64,000 nucleotides of DNA from Posidonia oceanica (taxonomy: Eukaryota; Streptophyta; Magnoliopsida; Alismatales; Posidoniaceae). The stretch spans positions 91,347,501-91,411,500 of the forward strand of contig JAZBRS010000057.1 in NCBI GenBank assembly GCA_037176725.1, given 5' to 3'. The number at the start of each line of letters is the position of its first letter. Positions within the stretch are counted from its first letter, which is position 1. Positions 1 through 9,991 of the stretch are shown one piece after another. The translations under genes and the position numbers were made by a program. The notes below the pieces were generated by a model that worked only from the letters and a program-made list of their open reading frames with translations, made no database searches and was not told where the DNA came from.

Positions 1-455
1 TCACATCACAACCTTTCTAGTATTTTTATTTATTTTTAGTTCATTTTTACTAATTTTATTTCCCCATTCTACCCTCTCTTCTTTCTTACTTCTCTTTTTC
101 TTTCTTTCCTTTCCTTACTGGGCCCAATCCAGCCCGTTTTTCTTTTTTCTTTTATTTCTTTTTTTTCCTTCGGCCCGCAGCAGTCCGGCCTAGCCTTCTC
201 CACCCCTTCTTCCTCCTTCACCTTCTCTGCATTTTTTCCACCGGTTTTCTCCCGCGGCCAGCAACAGTCCTCCCTCCTTCATTTTTGAATTCAAGCTTCC
301 ATCCTGTCACCTACAGCAGCTCGCCGCTTCTCCTCTATCTCAGCACCATTTTCGGGAGGCATTGAATGCCAATCGCCTCGCCGACGCCCGTCATTTTTGC
401 TGCAGTGCCGCCGGTGGAATTCAAACCTCCAGCACGCCCAGCAGCCTCCGTCCTC

Positions 456-464
456 TGATAAAAG
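456..464 (+). promoter_or_regulatory. TATA-like box in 5' LTR of B
   Basis: TGATAAAAG sits about 50 bp before a GAGAGAGAGAG/CT-rich leader. The equivalent positions in A (CATATAAGCC) and C (GAATAAAAAGCC) also carry TATA-like motifs, which supports a conserved core promoter. Transcription would start around 485-495. This is inferred from motif and position only. Confidence 0.45.
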
Positions 465-964
465 CCAGCCCTTCAATCCTCCTTCATCGCTTTTTGACGC
501 TCCGAGAGAGAGAGAGCTGAGAAATCCAGAGAATTCCCCAGAAAATCCCCTTTCTTCTCCCTCTGATTTTCAGTAGAACTTCCCCTTCTTTCTCCTCTGA
601 AACCAGCCCGTTCCAGCCTCAAATTCCCTTCCATTTTGATCCCCCAAGTTCACCCAGGAAACCAGCGATCCCCTCCCGCCATTTCCCGGCCATTCCACCC
701 CTCAGAACCACCCCAGTTCACCTGAATCCACCGCAGAGCACCAACAGAAGCCAACTCCAACCCATTTCGGAATTCCCACCACCACTGAACTCCATTTCTC
801 CCCAAATCTTCCTAAGTTACTCGCCTGACATCCACCTTTCCAGAGCACCAGACCTCCAGCCCTCTCCCTCACGACAGACCGAGAAATCCACAACAAACAC
901 AAGCCTTCTCCACTGACCAGAAACCGACCCAACCTCCAAATCTTCTCCACGCTCTCCAGAAGCC

Positions 965-969
965 CAATC
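965..969. repeat. Target-site duplication of element A, left copy (CAATC)
   Basis: CAATC directly precedes the TG end of A's left LTR and recurs at 28541-28545. The uninterrupted site is seen once at 54567-54571 in B's 3' LTR, which confirms the insertion. Confidence 0.97.
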
Positions 970-1266
970 TGTAGCGATCCCGATCAGAATCAGGCTCGCT
1001 ATATAGCGGCGATTGGATCCGAGGAAGGGGCTCGATTCGAAAACGCTTGAAATCGAGGAGAAAAGGAAAAGATAAGACAAATCAGAGTCGCCACCACGTC
1101 TATTAACGGGAGACAAGGAAAATCGGGGAAATGCGTGAATTAACGCGCAAAACCGAGCAAGAAATGCAAAGCAAAGCAATGCAAAGGAAAACAAATGCAA
1201 ACAAATGCAAATGAGATGACTCTAGCCTAGGATAAGGGCAGTACGGTCATTGCGGGCCAGAAGACA

Positions 1267-1357
1267 GGGTAAGGACTCCTGTTACGCGCGGGGAAGGTGT
1301 TAGGCACCCCCGACACGCCCGAGAATCGGTCTTTCTAGGCTTACGCTCGCATACGCA
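1267..1357 (-). other. Highly conserved GC-rich LTR block
   Basis: On the minus strand this contains GGGGTGCCTAACACCTTCC. It is nearly unchanged in all LTRs of the window that reach this point (also 23043-23133, 31381-31467, 43150-43240 and 57407-57493), even though the solo LTR is diverged elsewhere. It lies about 300 bp before the LTR end, so in the R-U5 part of the transcript. The function is unknown. Confidence 0.7.
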
Positions 1358-1599
1358 GGAAAATGCAGGATTGAATGCCTATGTGCCTATAAATGCCTAA
1401 ATGAATGCTCAAGGTGTGCTCTAAGTGGGAAGAAACAAAGCAAGGAAGTAAACGTGCTCTCTAAGTGCTCAGCTGCGCTGTCTGTGTTCCGAACCAGGCG
1501 AAACCTAGCTCGTGAGAACTCCAGGCAGTAAGCATCATAGCCCTATATGCAAATGCAGGCGAGAAAGCAAAACGACGAGGAAACCATGCAATGCAGTCG

Positions 1600-1880
1600 G
1601 CATGCAAGGGAAAACGGCGTAAAATACGCAAAACTAGACGAGAAAAGAGCGAGGTACGCAGAACGGAGCAAAAGAACAAGACCGGCACACAAAACAAGCG
1701 AGAAAGCAAGGCAACACGCGAAACGAGACAAGAAAACTGAAAGGCACGCAAAACGATGCAAAAGACGATAGCGGACACGCAAAACCGTGCCAAAAGGAAA
1801 GCGAGCACGCAGAACGGCGCAAAAGCAAAGTAGGCACGCAAAACGGTGCCAAAGCGAGAGCGGGCACGCGAAACTGTGCC
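1600..1880 (-). repeat. Short tandem array in LTR, GGCACCGTTTTGCGTGCC units
   Basis: Units of roughly 40 bp share a core reading GGCACCGTTTTGCGTGCC in sense. The core can fold as GGCAC/GTGCC. Equivalent arrays are at 23380-23660, 30870-31110 and 56895-57130, and a strongly expanded one is in the solo LTR (43500-44130). Confidence 0.7.
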
Positions 1881-3928
1881 AAAACAGCGAAGCAAAAACC
1901 TCGGAAAAGCCATGCGAATGCAAGAATGCAGAAAAAGATTAGAAGAGGCCAAAGGGGAGACAAAACAACGTGTGTGTAAGAACAGACGTCATTTAGGACC
2001 ACTCAGAGTAGGTGTGAAGACCTACAGAGGGGAGAGGGGGCAAACGGAGGGATTACCACCTCTTTGCGACTGTTTCCCGCTAAACCGTTCCACGGTGTGT
2101 CTCGCACGCTGCCCAAAGCTCGCGATGCGATCGGATCGTGGAAAAGGGGGAAGAAAGTCACACTAAGTGGTAAATCCAGGGAAAACACAATGCAAAACAC
2201 TCAGGAATACGCGAAACGGGGATTGGAAGATACAAGCAGAAAGGGGAAGCCCTATTCTACATGCTCAAAGAGACAGAAAGCGAAAACAAGGAAAGCTGTG
2301 CAAATGGCATGCAAATGGATGCAATGCAGGGGTTCAGGAGGGCATACCTGGAAATCCGGGAGCCTGATCTGAAATCTGTCCGGTCCATGCTGAAGGGCGC
2401 TTCACTGCGGTCGCCTGGGCAGCTTACTTGAGAAAATCCAACGGCCGGATTGGAAGATAACGCAGCTTCAAGGCAGAAGGGCCAGAACAGGGGAGAAGAA
2501 CAGATCTAAGTGTTCAAGAGGCCCTAGGGATGTGCAAAAAGGTCCTCCCAGGTGAAAGAGAGCTAAAAGTGCTTGGTGTGTGCAAGAAGATGCTGAAATG
2601 CAAGACTAGATGAATGCAGGATGCATGCAAAAGCAAGAAAAAGCAAAGAGAAGAAACTGGGAGAAGCCAGGACTTCAGAAAGCATTTTGAAAAAGAAAAG
2701 GGCTAAAAATGCAAATTTTCCAGAAAACAGGGGTCCACGGGAAAGGATTTCGAAAACAGGGGAGGACAGGGGTCCATTTTGCAAAAAAAAACTAGGCTCA
2801 GAAAGTTGTTCTGAAAAGGGGGGATGCTTTGAAAGAGGTTTTAAAAGCAAAAAGGGATCAGAAAGTAATTTTGGAAAAACTGGGGTCTAAAATGCAAATT
2901 TTCCAGAAAACAAGGTTCTGGGGAGTCTGGGAATACTAGTGGAGGGTCTGCATGCAATTTGGTAAGCATAGGAGCTAAGATGCAAGCTAGGGGCAAAATG
3001 GTCTTTTCACATGATTTTTTTAAAAAGATGCAAGGACCTATGTGTGATTTTCAAATCATGCAAGGGTCAAATATGCAATTTTATATGGGAAAAATGCTCT
3101 GAAAATCAGATAACAGGACTGCAGTGCAATTTTTAGAAAGAACAGGGGGCAAAAGGCAATATAATAAGCTAAAATGCATGCAGCACAGTTACTGTCCATT
3201 TAAAATGGACCTAACTGCAAAAATGCAAAACTAGAAGGTAAAATATGCAATGCAGTATGCAAAAATCAAAAATAAAAGCTAAGTCCTACAGTGCAATGGA
3301 CTAAAATGCAAAAACAGAAACTAAGAAGGTCCTAGAATGCAATGCAGTATGGCAAAATACATGCAAATAAATGAACTGATTTAAGACAGGACTTACATGC
3401 AAAAATCAAAAGCAGAGGGGCTAAACTACAAAATATTATAACAGCACAGCACAGTAACAGGACTAAAAGGTAAATATGGAAAAACAGAAACATAAGTTGC
3501 AATTTAGCATGGTACTTAATTAAAAACTAAGCAGAATAAATGGCAGGAGGACTGAAACGCAAAAATAACAAAACTTAAGGCAGATATGCAATATTTACGC
3601 CTAAAACTATATAACAAAAGAAATAAATGAACAGTAGTTCGTCGACGGTGACGAGCACTGTAGCAGAAAGCTTCCAGAGCTCGTGGTCGCCGACAAGGGA
3701 GGCTGAGGAGGCGCGGGCTGGCGGAGGGCGTGGCCGGCGACCGTGCGGAGCTCAAGGAACCAACCGGGGACCTTCTTGCTGGCCGGAGCATCCGGAGGAA
3801 CAGCAGCCGGCGCCGGAGAAGAGACGCTGTCCGGCGAGTCGAGGACGGAGCAGGAGGACCGGAAAAGCTATTCTAGAGGGCAGAGAAGCAAGAGGGAAGG
3901 AAGAGGAAGCTAAGGGCAGCAAGGTTTA

Positions 3929-3930
3929 CC
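3929..3930 (-). promoter_or_regulatory. Candidate 5' splice site in LTR leader of A
   Basis: The minus strand reads AAAAAG then GTAAACC at the end of the GC-rich leader. The equivalent sites in B (28838/28839 and 54864/54865, TTAG then GTAAAA) and C (63366/63367, AAAAAG then GTAACC) keep AG-GTAA although flanking bases differ. No transcript evidence is available. Confidence 0.4.
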
Positions 3931-4873
3931 TTTTTCCGCGCCTGAGATGTCCTCCCGACGTCGGTGGCTTCAGCAGTCGCCGGTGGAGGCCGTCCGGTTG
4001 CTGGGGGCGTCGTCCGCTGCTCGCGAGGGCTGGAGTCGCCTCAGAACGATCCTCTGGAGCTTCCCAGGTGGTCAGACGTGAGCTGCGAAGACTGGAGGGA
4101 AATCCGGTGGGTTGTGGGTTCAGGATGGCAGCCAGAGGCGGGGGGGAGTTGTTGCTGCTCGTCTGGTGGAGTGAAGCCCTCCGGGAGGTTGCTGGAGGTT
4201 TGGCGAGTGAGGTTGGATGCTCGGAGAGGGTTTCTGGAAGGTGTGGAAGGAGATAGCTGACTGGGACGATTTTGGGTCTGTGGTGAAGCTAAGTGTTTGT
4301 TGTGTTGTTTGGGATCTGTGGTGAGAGTTAGGGCCGGAGGTCTGGGGCTCTGGAAAGGTGGGATGCAGGTGAATGTCTGGGTGGATTTTGGTGGGATCTG
4401 GTGGACGGGAGTGAAGGGAATTCTGGAGGGATCTGAGTTGGGTTTGCAGTTGGAGTGTCGGGTGATCAGAGGTGGTTTCAGTGGTGGAATGGCCGGGAGA
4501 TGGTGAAGGGAACTGGCTGTGTGTTGGGTGAAGTTGGGGGAGTAATTGGGAGGTGGATGAAGGCCGAGAAGAGATTTGGTTTTCTGGAAATGGAAGAGGG
4601 GAGTCTGCTGAATTTTTCAGAGAAGAAAGGAGGAGAACTAGGTGTGGGGATTGGGCTCAGATGGGTGGCCTCTCTCTGGGGTGTCGAAGACTCTCAAACA
4701 CTCTCTTCTGCACTCTCTTCTCTCCGGAATCGGAAGGAATGCAGAGGAGAAGGAAGGAATGCACAGGTGGGGAAGAAGTTGGAAATTCTGGTCTCTCTCA
4801 GGCTGGATTCTCTTTGATTGTTCTCTCTGGGTCGCTCTCTCTGCCAACCTTCGAACGGAGCTGAAGGATGCAG

Positions 4874-4884
4874 GCTTATATGAG
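4874..4884 (-). promoter_or_regulatory. TATA box in 3' LTR of A
   Basis: The minus strand reads CTCATATAAGC, followed about 30-40 bp downstream by a CT/GA-rich leader. The copy in the 5' LTR is at 26650-26660. It would place the transcription start near 4845 (and 26620), leaving roughly 1.9 kb of U3 and 3.8 kb of R plus U5. Confidence 0.6.
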
Positions 4885-6748
4885 GAGAAGCTGCCGGCAC
4901 GTGCGCTGAAAAAATTTGAATCCAACGGCGTCGCACTGCAGCAGAGGAGACGACGAGGCGATCGGCACTCAATGCCTCCGGATTTGGTGCTGAGATGGAG
5001 GAGTCGGCGAGCTGCTGTAGACCGAAGTGATGGAAGCTTGAATTTGAATGGATGGAGGGAGATCTGTAGCAGCGAGCTCGCGGGAAGAAGCTGCAGAAGA
5101 CTGAGCTGAAGGAGGAAGAAGGAGGGCGTGGGCCGGACTGCGCTGTGGGCCGAAGAAAAGAAATAAAAGAAATAAAAGAAGAAACGGGCCGGAGGGCCCA
5201 GTAGAGAAAAGGAGGAAAGAAAAAGAGAAGTAAGAAAGAAAGAGAGGGTAGAATGGGGAAATAAAATTGATGAAAATAAACTAAAAATAAATAAAAATAT
5301 TAGAAGAGTTGTGCTGTAGGTTAGGATTTTAATTAAGCTTTTTAATGGTCATTTTGAGTTGATTAATGTGTTTTGGGCTTAATGAGGGTTTTAGGGTTTT
5401 GGTTTTGCTTTTAATTAGTTTCCACTTGATTAAATGTTTGTTAAACCTTTTTTAAATTGTTTTAAAAATTGTATTTCCTTTGTTGGATACTTAGGATATT
5501 AATTAGGATTTTTTAGGATTTAATTTTGTTTTAATCAAGGTTGGTTTTAGGTTTTTAAGTTGTAGTCTTCTTAGGGTTTTTCCTTCTTAAGTCTTTTAAG
5601 TTATGTTTTGATTTTTATTTGTTGATTTTTCTTGAAGTTTTTGGTTGGGTTTTTCTGGTTTGATAGTGTGTTTTTTAAGTCTTTCAGATGTGTTTTTCTT
5701 TTCTTTTTTAATTAAGCTTTTAACTTGTTTTTCTTATGTTTATTAAGTTAAGTCTTTTGCCTTCTTTAATTACTTGTTTTGGTGTTTGATTTTTAATTCT
5801 TCTTTTTAGGGTTTGTCTTTTAATTCTTCTGATGGGGTTTTTATATTTGGTGGGTTTTGATCTCATTTTAGTTTTTTCCTTGATTTTTCAGTGTTTTCTT
5901 TTGATTTGTTTTGCATTTTTTAGCTTGCATGTTTGGTTTTTCTTTTAACTTGATTTAGTTAAGTTTAAGTTGTTAATTGCTTGTTTAAGATTTTTTAATT
6001 GTTTTTCTTAGGGTTCTAATTTGTTTCTCTTGTGTTTTAAGATTTTACAGATTTTTATGGGTTTTTGTGGATTTTTGCAGAAGGGAGAAAAGGAAGAGAG
6101 AAGGAAGAACGAAATGGAAAAAAGAGGGAGATAAGAGGAAAAGAGATAGGTTGGAGGAAAACGATTTTTTAAAATTCAGAAAAAGTGTTAAAAATAAAGT
6201 AAAAATAGGGATAAGATAGAGGAAGGATAGAGGCACAGAGGGGGCCCACAGCCAGACCAGACAAAGGATAAGAAGGGGATGAAAAGAGAGATGATAATCA
6301 GGAGAGAGAGAGGAGAGAGAAAATGATAATCCCGGAGAGAGAAAAGGATAATTTGGGTGAAAGAGGGTCTTAATGGTCTTGGAATGGGGTGAGAATTGGT
6401 GAGTGGGTAGTCTAGGATTTGAAGTGTTGGTTCTGAGGTTTTGGTTTGATTCTAAGGAGGTTTTGGAGGGGTTTCAAGGTGTAGAAAAAGGGTAGTTTCA
6501 CTTAGGTTTTCTAGGGTTTTCAAGGATGGGTTGGGTTTGGAAACTCCTAGGTTTTTGGGTAGGTTTGTTGGGCGGATAGTGGTGGGCTTTCCTATGGATT
6601 TTGGTTAGGTTTTGAGGTTGGGAAGGGGGGTAAAGGTTTAGGTCAAAATAGGCTGATTTTGAAGGGCAGAAAGGAGGATTAGGGTTAGGGTTTGGTTGGG
6701 GTTTGATCCAGCAATCACCAAGAGGGCTCCAAGGGTCCGGGCCTGCCA

Positions 6749-6832
6749 AGATGGGGTGTCAACAGATGCCCCTCCCTGAGCGAGGGCAAGCGGAGCGCGG
6801 CCGCTGCTCAGGGTTGACAAGACACCCCATCT
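6749..6832 (-). other. Conserved three-stem hairpin at the PPT/3' LTR junction of A
   Basis: Nested inverted repeats: outer 12 bp (6749-6760 with 6821-6832), middle CCCTGAGC/GCTCAGGG (6774-6781 with 6806-6813), inner AGCGG/CCGCT (6789-6793 with 6801-6805). The outer stem uses bases 5-16 of the LTR. The same fold is at 52086-52169 in B, with differences only in unpaired bases. Confidence 0.75.
6765..6781 (-). other. Polypurine tract of element A
   Basis: In sense it reads GCTCAGGGAGGGGCATC immediately before the TG of the 3' LTR. This is where plus-strand DNA synthesis is primed. The same 17 bases stand before B's 3' LTR. The tract lies inside a conserved hairpin (6749-6832). Confidence 0.8.
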
Positions 6833-7319
6833 GACCGGCGGGAGCAGCAGGTTGCTATGGGCGTGAGCTACTTATTCGGCGGATGCACCGAAGATCGTAG
6901 CCCGTTGCCGCAATGCAAAATGCCAGTGCAGATGGATGCTGTGCTGTGTGTATGCATGCTGATGCAAATGCCATGCAAGAGTTAGTATAAAAGTTAGTGC
7001 AGTTATAAGAAAATGCTGATGCTGTGCAAGTGATACTGATGATGCTAAAGTGATATGCAGTGCTAGCTAAGAAAGTGCTGAGATGATGCAGAAAAAATGA
7101 TAAAAAGGCGCGATGCGGTGCGAATATCTGGCAGGGAGGCCAGACTTGCACGACAAAGCGAAGAAAAACAGGGTGCAGCTGGTCCCCACCCGGGGTGCAA
7201 GCTCGCAGAGATAAGAGAAAGGGGCGCGAGGGGAGAGAGGCCAACTCTCCTATCGCAGGAAGGGGGTGCGTGACTTCGTCTTCCTGGGACAAGGTCACGC
7301 CGAAAAGGAAAAAAAAAAT
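6833..7319 (-). other. 3' UTR of element A, segment next to the PPT hairpin
   Basis: Noncoding. The part at 6867-6901 folds as GCTAC/GTAGC enclosing TTCGG/CCGAA and is identical in B (52016-52050). The remainder is rich in ATGC and GATGC words and shows no gene. The ORF at 6855-7298 is not conserved in frame with B and is not taken as coding. Confidence 0.55.
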
Positions 7320-8366
7320 GATAAGGTGACGGGTTTATCGTCCGGATAGTTTACGGTCCTATCAATCGGGAGTGACAGTTTACGGTCCTGTCAACCGGAG
7401 GCAGTTGTGAGTGATAGTTACTGGATATCAGCCGTATAACATGGTTGTGGGATAGTTTACAGTCCTATCAACTGGCGGATAGTTTACAGACCTATCAACT
7501 GGAGGATAGTTTACAGACCTATCAACTGGAAACCACAAACCATGAGTGATAGTTACTGGATATCAGCCGTATAACGCAATGCCGGATAGTTTACAGTCTA
7601 TCATCTGGAACGACAGTTTACGGTCCTGTCAACCGGCGGATAGTTTACAGACCTATCAACTGGAGGATAGTTTACAGTCCTATCAACTGGAAACGGCATT
7701 GCGAGGGACAGTTACTGGATGTCAGCCGTATAACATGATTGCGCGTGGTAGTTTACAGTCCTACCAACTGGCGAATAGTTTACAGACCTATCAACTGGAG
7801 CGACAGTTTACGGTCCTGTCAACCGGCGGATAGTTTACAGACCTATCAACTGGAAACGCGCAATGATGAGGGATAGTTACTGGATATCTGCCGTATAATG
7901 CAATTGCTGGTGATAGTTTAGGAGTATCAGCCTAACGACAGTTTACGGTCCTGTCAACCGGTGGATAGTTTACAGACCTATCAACTGGAGGATAGTTTAC
8001 AGACCTATCAACTGGAAACCGCAATTGCAAGGGACAGTTACTGGATGTCAGCCGTATAACGTAATTGCACGCGATAGTTTACAGACCTATCAACTGGAGC
8101 GACAGTTTACGGTCCTGTCAACCGGTGGATAGTTTACAGACCTATCAACTGGAAAAGTGCAATTACGAGGGACAGTTACTGGATGTCAGCCGTATAACAC
8201 AACTGCGGGCTGACCATGGATCGACCAGAAGATAGTTTAGGAATATCAGCCTGAGATAGTTTCGGATATCAGCCTAGCACGAGTGATTGATAGATGATAG
8301 TTTAGGAATATCAGCCTGAGATAGTTTCGGATATCAGCCTAGCACGAGTGATTGATAGATTGATAA
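7320..8366 (-). repeat. 3' UTR array 1 of A: about 30 small hairpins grouped in five stem-enclosed blocks
   Basis: The 24-27-bp units read (plus strand) GATAGTTTACAGACCTATC followed by AACTGG, with variants GACAG...CTGTC and GGTAG...CTACC. The loop is close to constant and the stems stay complementary. A second unit type, GATAGTTACTGGATATC or GACAGTTACTGGATGTC, then AGCCGTATAAC, separates blocks. Five blocks are enclosed by different closing stems: 7440-7450/7533-7544, 7576-7584/7694-7702, 7738-7746/7856-7864, 7900-7907/8021-8028 and 8061-8070/8157-8166. B has four of these five blocks (50847-51463). Tandem repeats in this position are typical of Tat/Ogre elements; the paired-arm organisation is what I see here. 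Confidence 0.9.
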
Positions 8367-8940
8367 GAGGGGGCAAGATCATGATGAGAATGATAAGATA
8401 TCGAACTTATCGGCCGGCAAAGAGGGAATGAGATAATGATGGGAAGTTGATTTAAAGAGGGGGATGAGATCATGATGAGAAATTAAGCTAAAGAGGGGGG
8501 GTGAGGTCATGATGAGAAGCTAAGCTAAAGAGGGGGATGAGGTCATGATGAGAAATTAAGCTAAAGTGGGGGATGAGATCATGATGAGAAATTAAACTAA
8601 AGAGGGGGATGAGATCATGATGAGAAATTAAGCTAAAGAGGGGGATGAGATCATGATGAGAAATTAAACTAAAGAGGGGGATGAGATCATGATGAGAGGC
8701 TAAGCTAAAGAGGGGGATGAGATCATGATGAGAAATTAAGCTAAAGAGGGGGATGAGATCATGATGAGAAATTAAACTAAAGAGGGGGATGAGATCATGA
8801 TGAGAAATTAAGCTAAAGAGGGGGATGAGATCATGATGAGAAACTAAGCTAAAGAGGGGGATGAGGTCATGATGAGAAATTAAGCTAAAGAGGGGGATGA
8901 GATCATGATGAGAATGATAAGATATCGGACTTATCGGCCG
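8367..8940 (-). repeat. 3' UTR array 2 of A: about 13 units of 36-37 bp
   Basis: Units read GATGAGATCATGATGAGAAA then TTAAGCTAAAGAGGGG on the plus strand, with an ATCATGAT palindrome in each. The array is bordered at both ends by GATAAGATATCGRACTTATC, a 6-bp-stem hairpin, and GGCCGGC. B carries the same array at about 49940-50650. Confidence 0.9.
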
Positions 8941-9120
8941 GCAAAGAAGAGGTAAGGGAATGATGAGAAGAAATCATCCCATGACGCCAGGAACGTCATG
9001 GGGGAAAGAGGGAAAGAATGATACCAAGGGGCGATCAAAAGATGCCCCTGGTGTCAGGATGACACCAGGGGTTGGCCAGCGCGTCCTTGGCATCGAAAGC
9101 AGGGAGTGATGACAAGAGTG
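8941..9120 (-). repeat. Long inverted repeats between arrays 2 and 3 of A
   Basis: There is a 9-bp stem CCCATGACG/CGTCATGGG with 7-base loop (8978-9002) and a 12-bp stem CCCCTGGTGTCA/TGACACCAGGGG with 3-base loop (about 9044-9070). Equivalents in B (49911-49935 and 49842-49867) differ by paired and G-U changes. Confidence 0.8.
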
Positions 9121-9791
9121 TCGTGCTTGTCAGACGAGTAGTTTGGGGTACCAGTCCGCAAGGGACTCAGCTGAGGGCGATCAGCTGGGGACTCAGCTGG
9201 GGGTGACCAGCCGAGAAGAGTGTCAGGTTGACGGACCTTTCGCCGAGCAGTTTGGGGTGCCAGCCCGCAAGGGACTCTGCTGAGGGCGATCAGCTGGGGA
9301 CTCAGCTAGGGGTGACCAGCCGAGAAGAGTGTCAGGTTGACGGACCTTTCGCCGAGCAGTTTGGGGTGCCAGCCCGCAGAGATAATGATCCAGCTGGGGG
9401 CGACCAACTGGGGACTCGACTGGGGATGACCAGCCGGGGATGATACCACTGGGCGACCAAAAGATGCCCCTGGTATCAGGATGATACCAGGGGATGGCCG
9501 ATGCGCCCCTGGCATCAGGATGCAAAGATAGATAAGCGAGTGGATGGATGATAGGTTGACGAACCCATCGCCGGGCAGTTTGGGGTGCCAGCCCGCAAAG
9601 GACTCAGCTGAGGATGAACAGCTGAGGTGGATGACAGGTTGACGGACCTTTCGCCGGGCAGTTTGGGGTGCCAGCCCGCAGAGGACAGTGGTCCAGCCGG
9701 GGATGACCAGCTGGGGATGCCGGACGGCGGAGCTTGGTGTCGCGGGCCTGCAGATGCTCTGGGCTCCGGATTGGGTGCTGAGGACTTCGCC
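9121..9791 (-). repeat. 3' UTR array 3 of A: about 115-bp units
   Basis: Units begin GAGCAGTTTGGGGTGCCAGC or GAGTAGTTTGGGGTACCAGT and contain several CAGCTG and CAGCTGGGG words and a GTCAGGTTGACGGACC segment. Starts are near 9137, 9231 and 9346, then shorter copies. A CCCCTGGTATCA/TGATACCAGGGG inverted repeat lies at about 9465-9492. B has the counterpart at about 49480-49790. It is noncoding. Confidence 0.8.
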
Positions 9792-9991
9792 GCGTTGGGA
9801 TGTCTGCAAGTCTGATTAGAGGGCCCAAGATAATGATGATGACGATATGCAATGCAGCAAAGAGTCTTGATGTGCAAGCAGAAAGCAGAAACAGTTTCCA
9901 TTGATATGATCTTGATAAGTACAATGCCTGCGGCAGGCCAGAAATGTACAGCACAATTTGAAAGAAGACCACATGATGGCCGCACAAGGGC
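9792..9991 (-). other. Short 3' UTR segment after the DUF7745-like ORF of A
   Basis: Noncoding sequence between the ORF stop and array 3. It is GATGAT- and ATGCA-rich. No signal is recognised beyond similarity to 49259-49480 in B. Confidence 0.5.

Larger units (their letters stand above)
1..969 (+). repeat. 5' LTR of element B, left fragment
   Basis: This stretch matches 53603-54571 of the 3' LTR of B without gaps, with about 20 substitutions by eye. It resumes at 28546 after the insertion of element A. It holds a T/C-rich part (1-300), a TATA-like box near 456 and the start of the CT-rich transcribed leader. No gene is seen. The short ORFs here are in low-complexity sequence. Confidence 0.93.
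970..6764 (-). repeat. 3' LTR of element A (5,795 bp)
   Basis: It reads TGTTGACACC...GATCGCTACA on the minus strand. In sense order it holds an A-rich, telobox-containing U3-like part (6764 to about 4900), a TATA box at 4874-4884, a CT-rich then GC-rich leader (4850-3640), a splice-donor-like GT at 3929, a long stretch rich in TGCA and TTTTGCAT motifs (3600-2600), a conserved block ending at a second donor-like GT (2347), a GGCACCGTTTTGC repeat array (about 1880-1600) and a conserved GC-rich block at 1357-1267. The ORFs inside it (for example 3627-4256) run antisense or through low-complexity sequence and are not genes. Confidence 0.96.

Noticed and set aside
3627..4256. 209-residue ORF on the plus strand, copied at 25403-26032
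   Set aside because: It is antisense to the GC-rich leader of A's LTR, has no domain, and is repeated only because the LTR is repeated.
6855..7298. 147-residue ORF next to the 3' LTR of A
   Set aside because: Not maintained in frame in B's homologous region; no domain; it overlaps conserved hairpins.
7320..8940. CRISPR-like regular repeats
   Set aside because: Units are contiguous tandem hairpins without unique spacers of constant length, in a plant retrotransposon 3' UTR.
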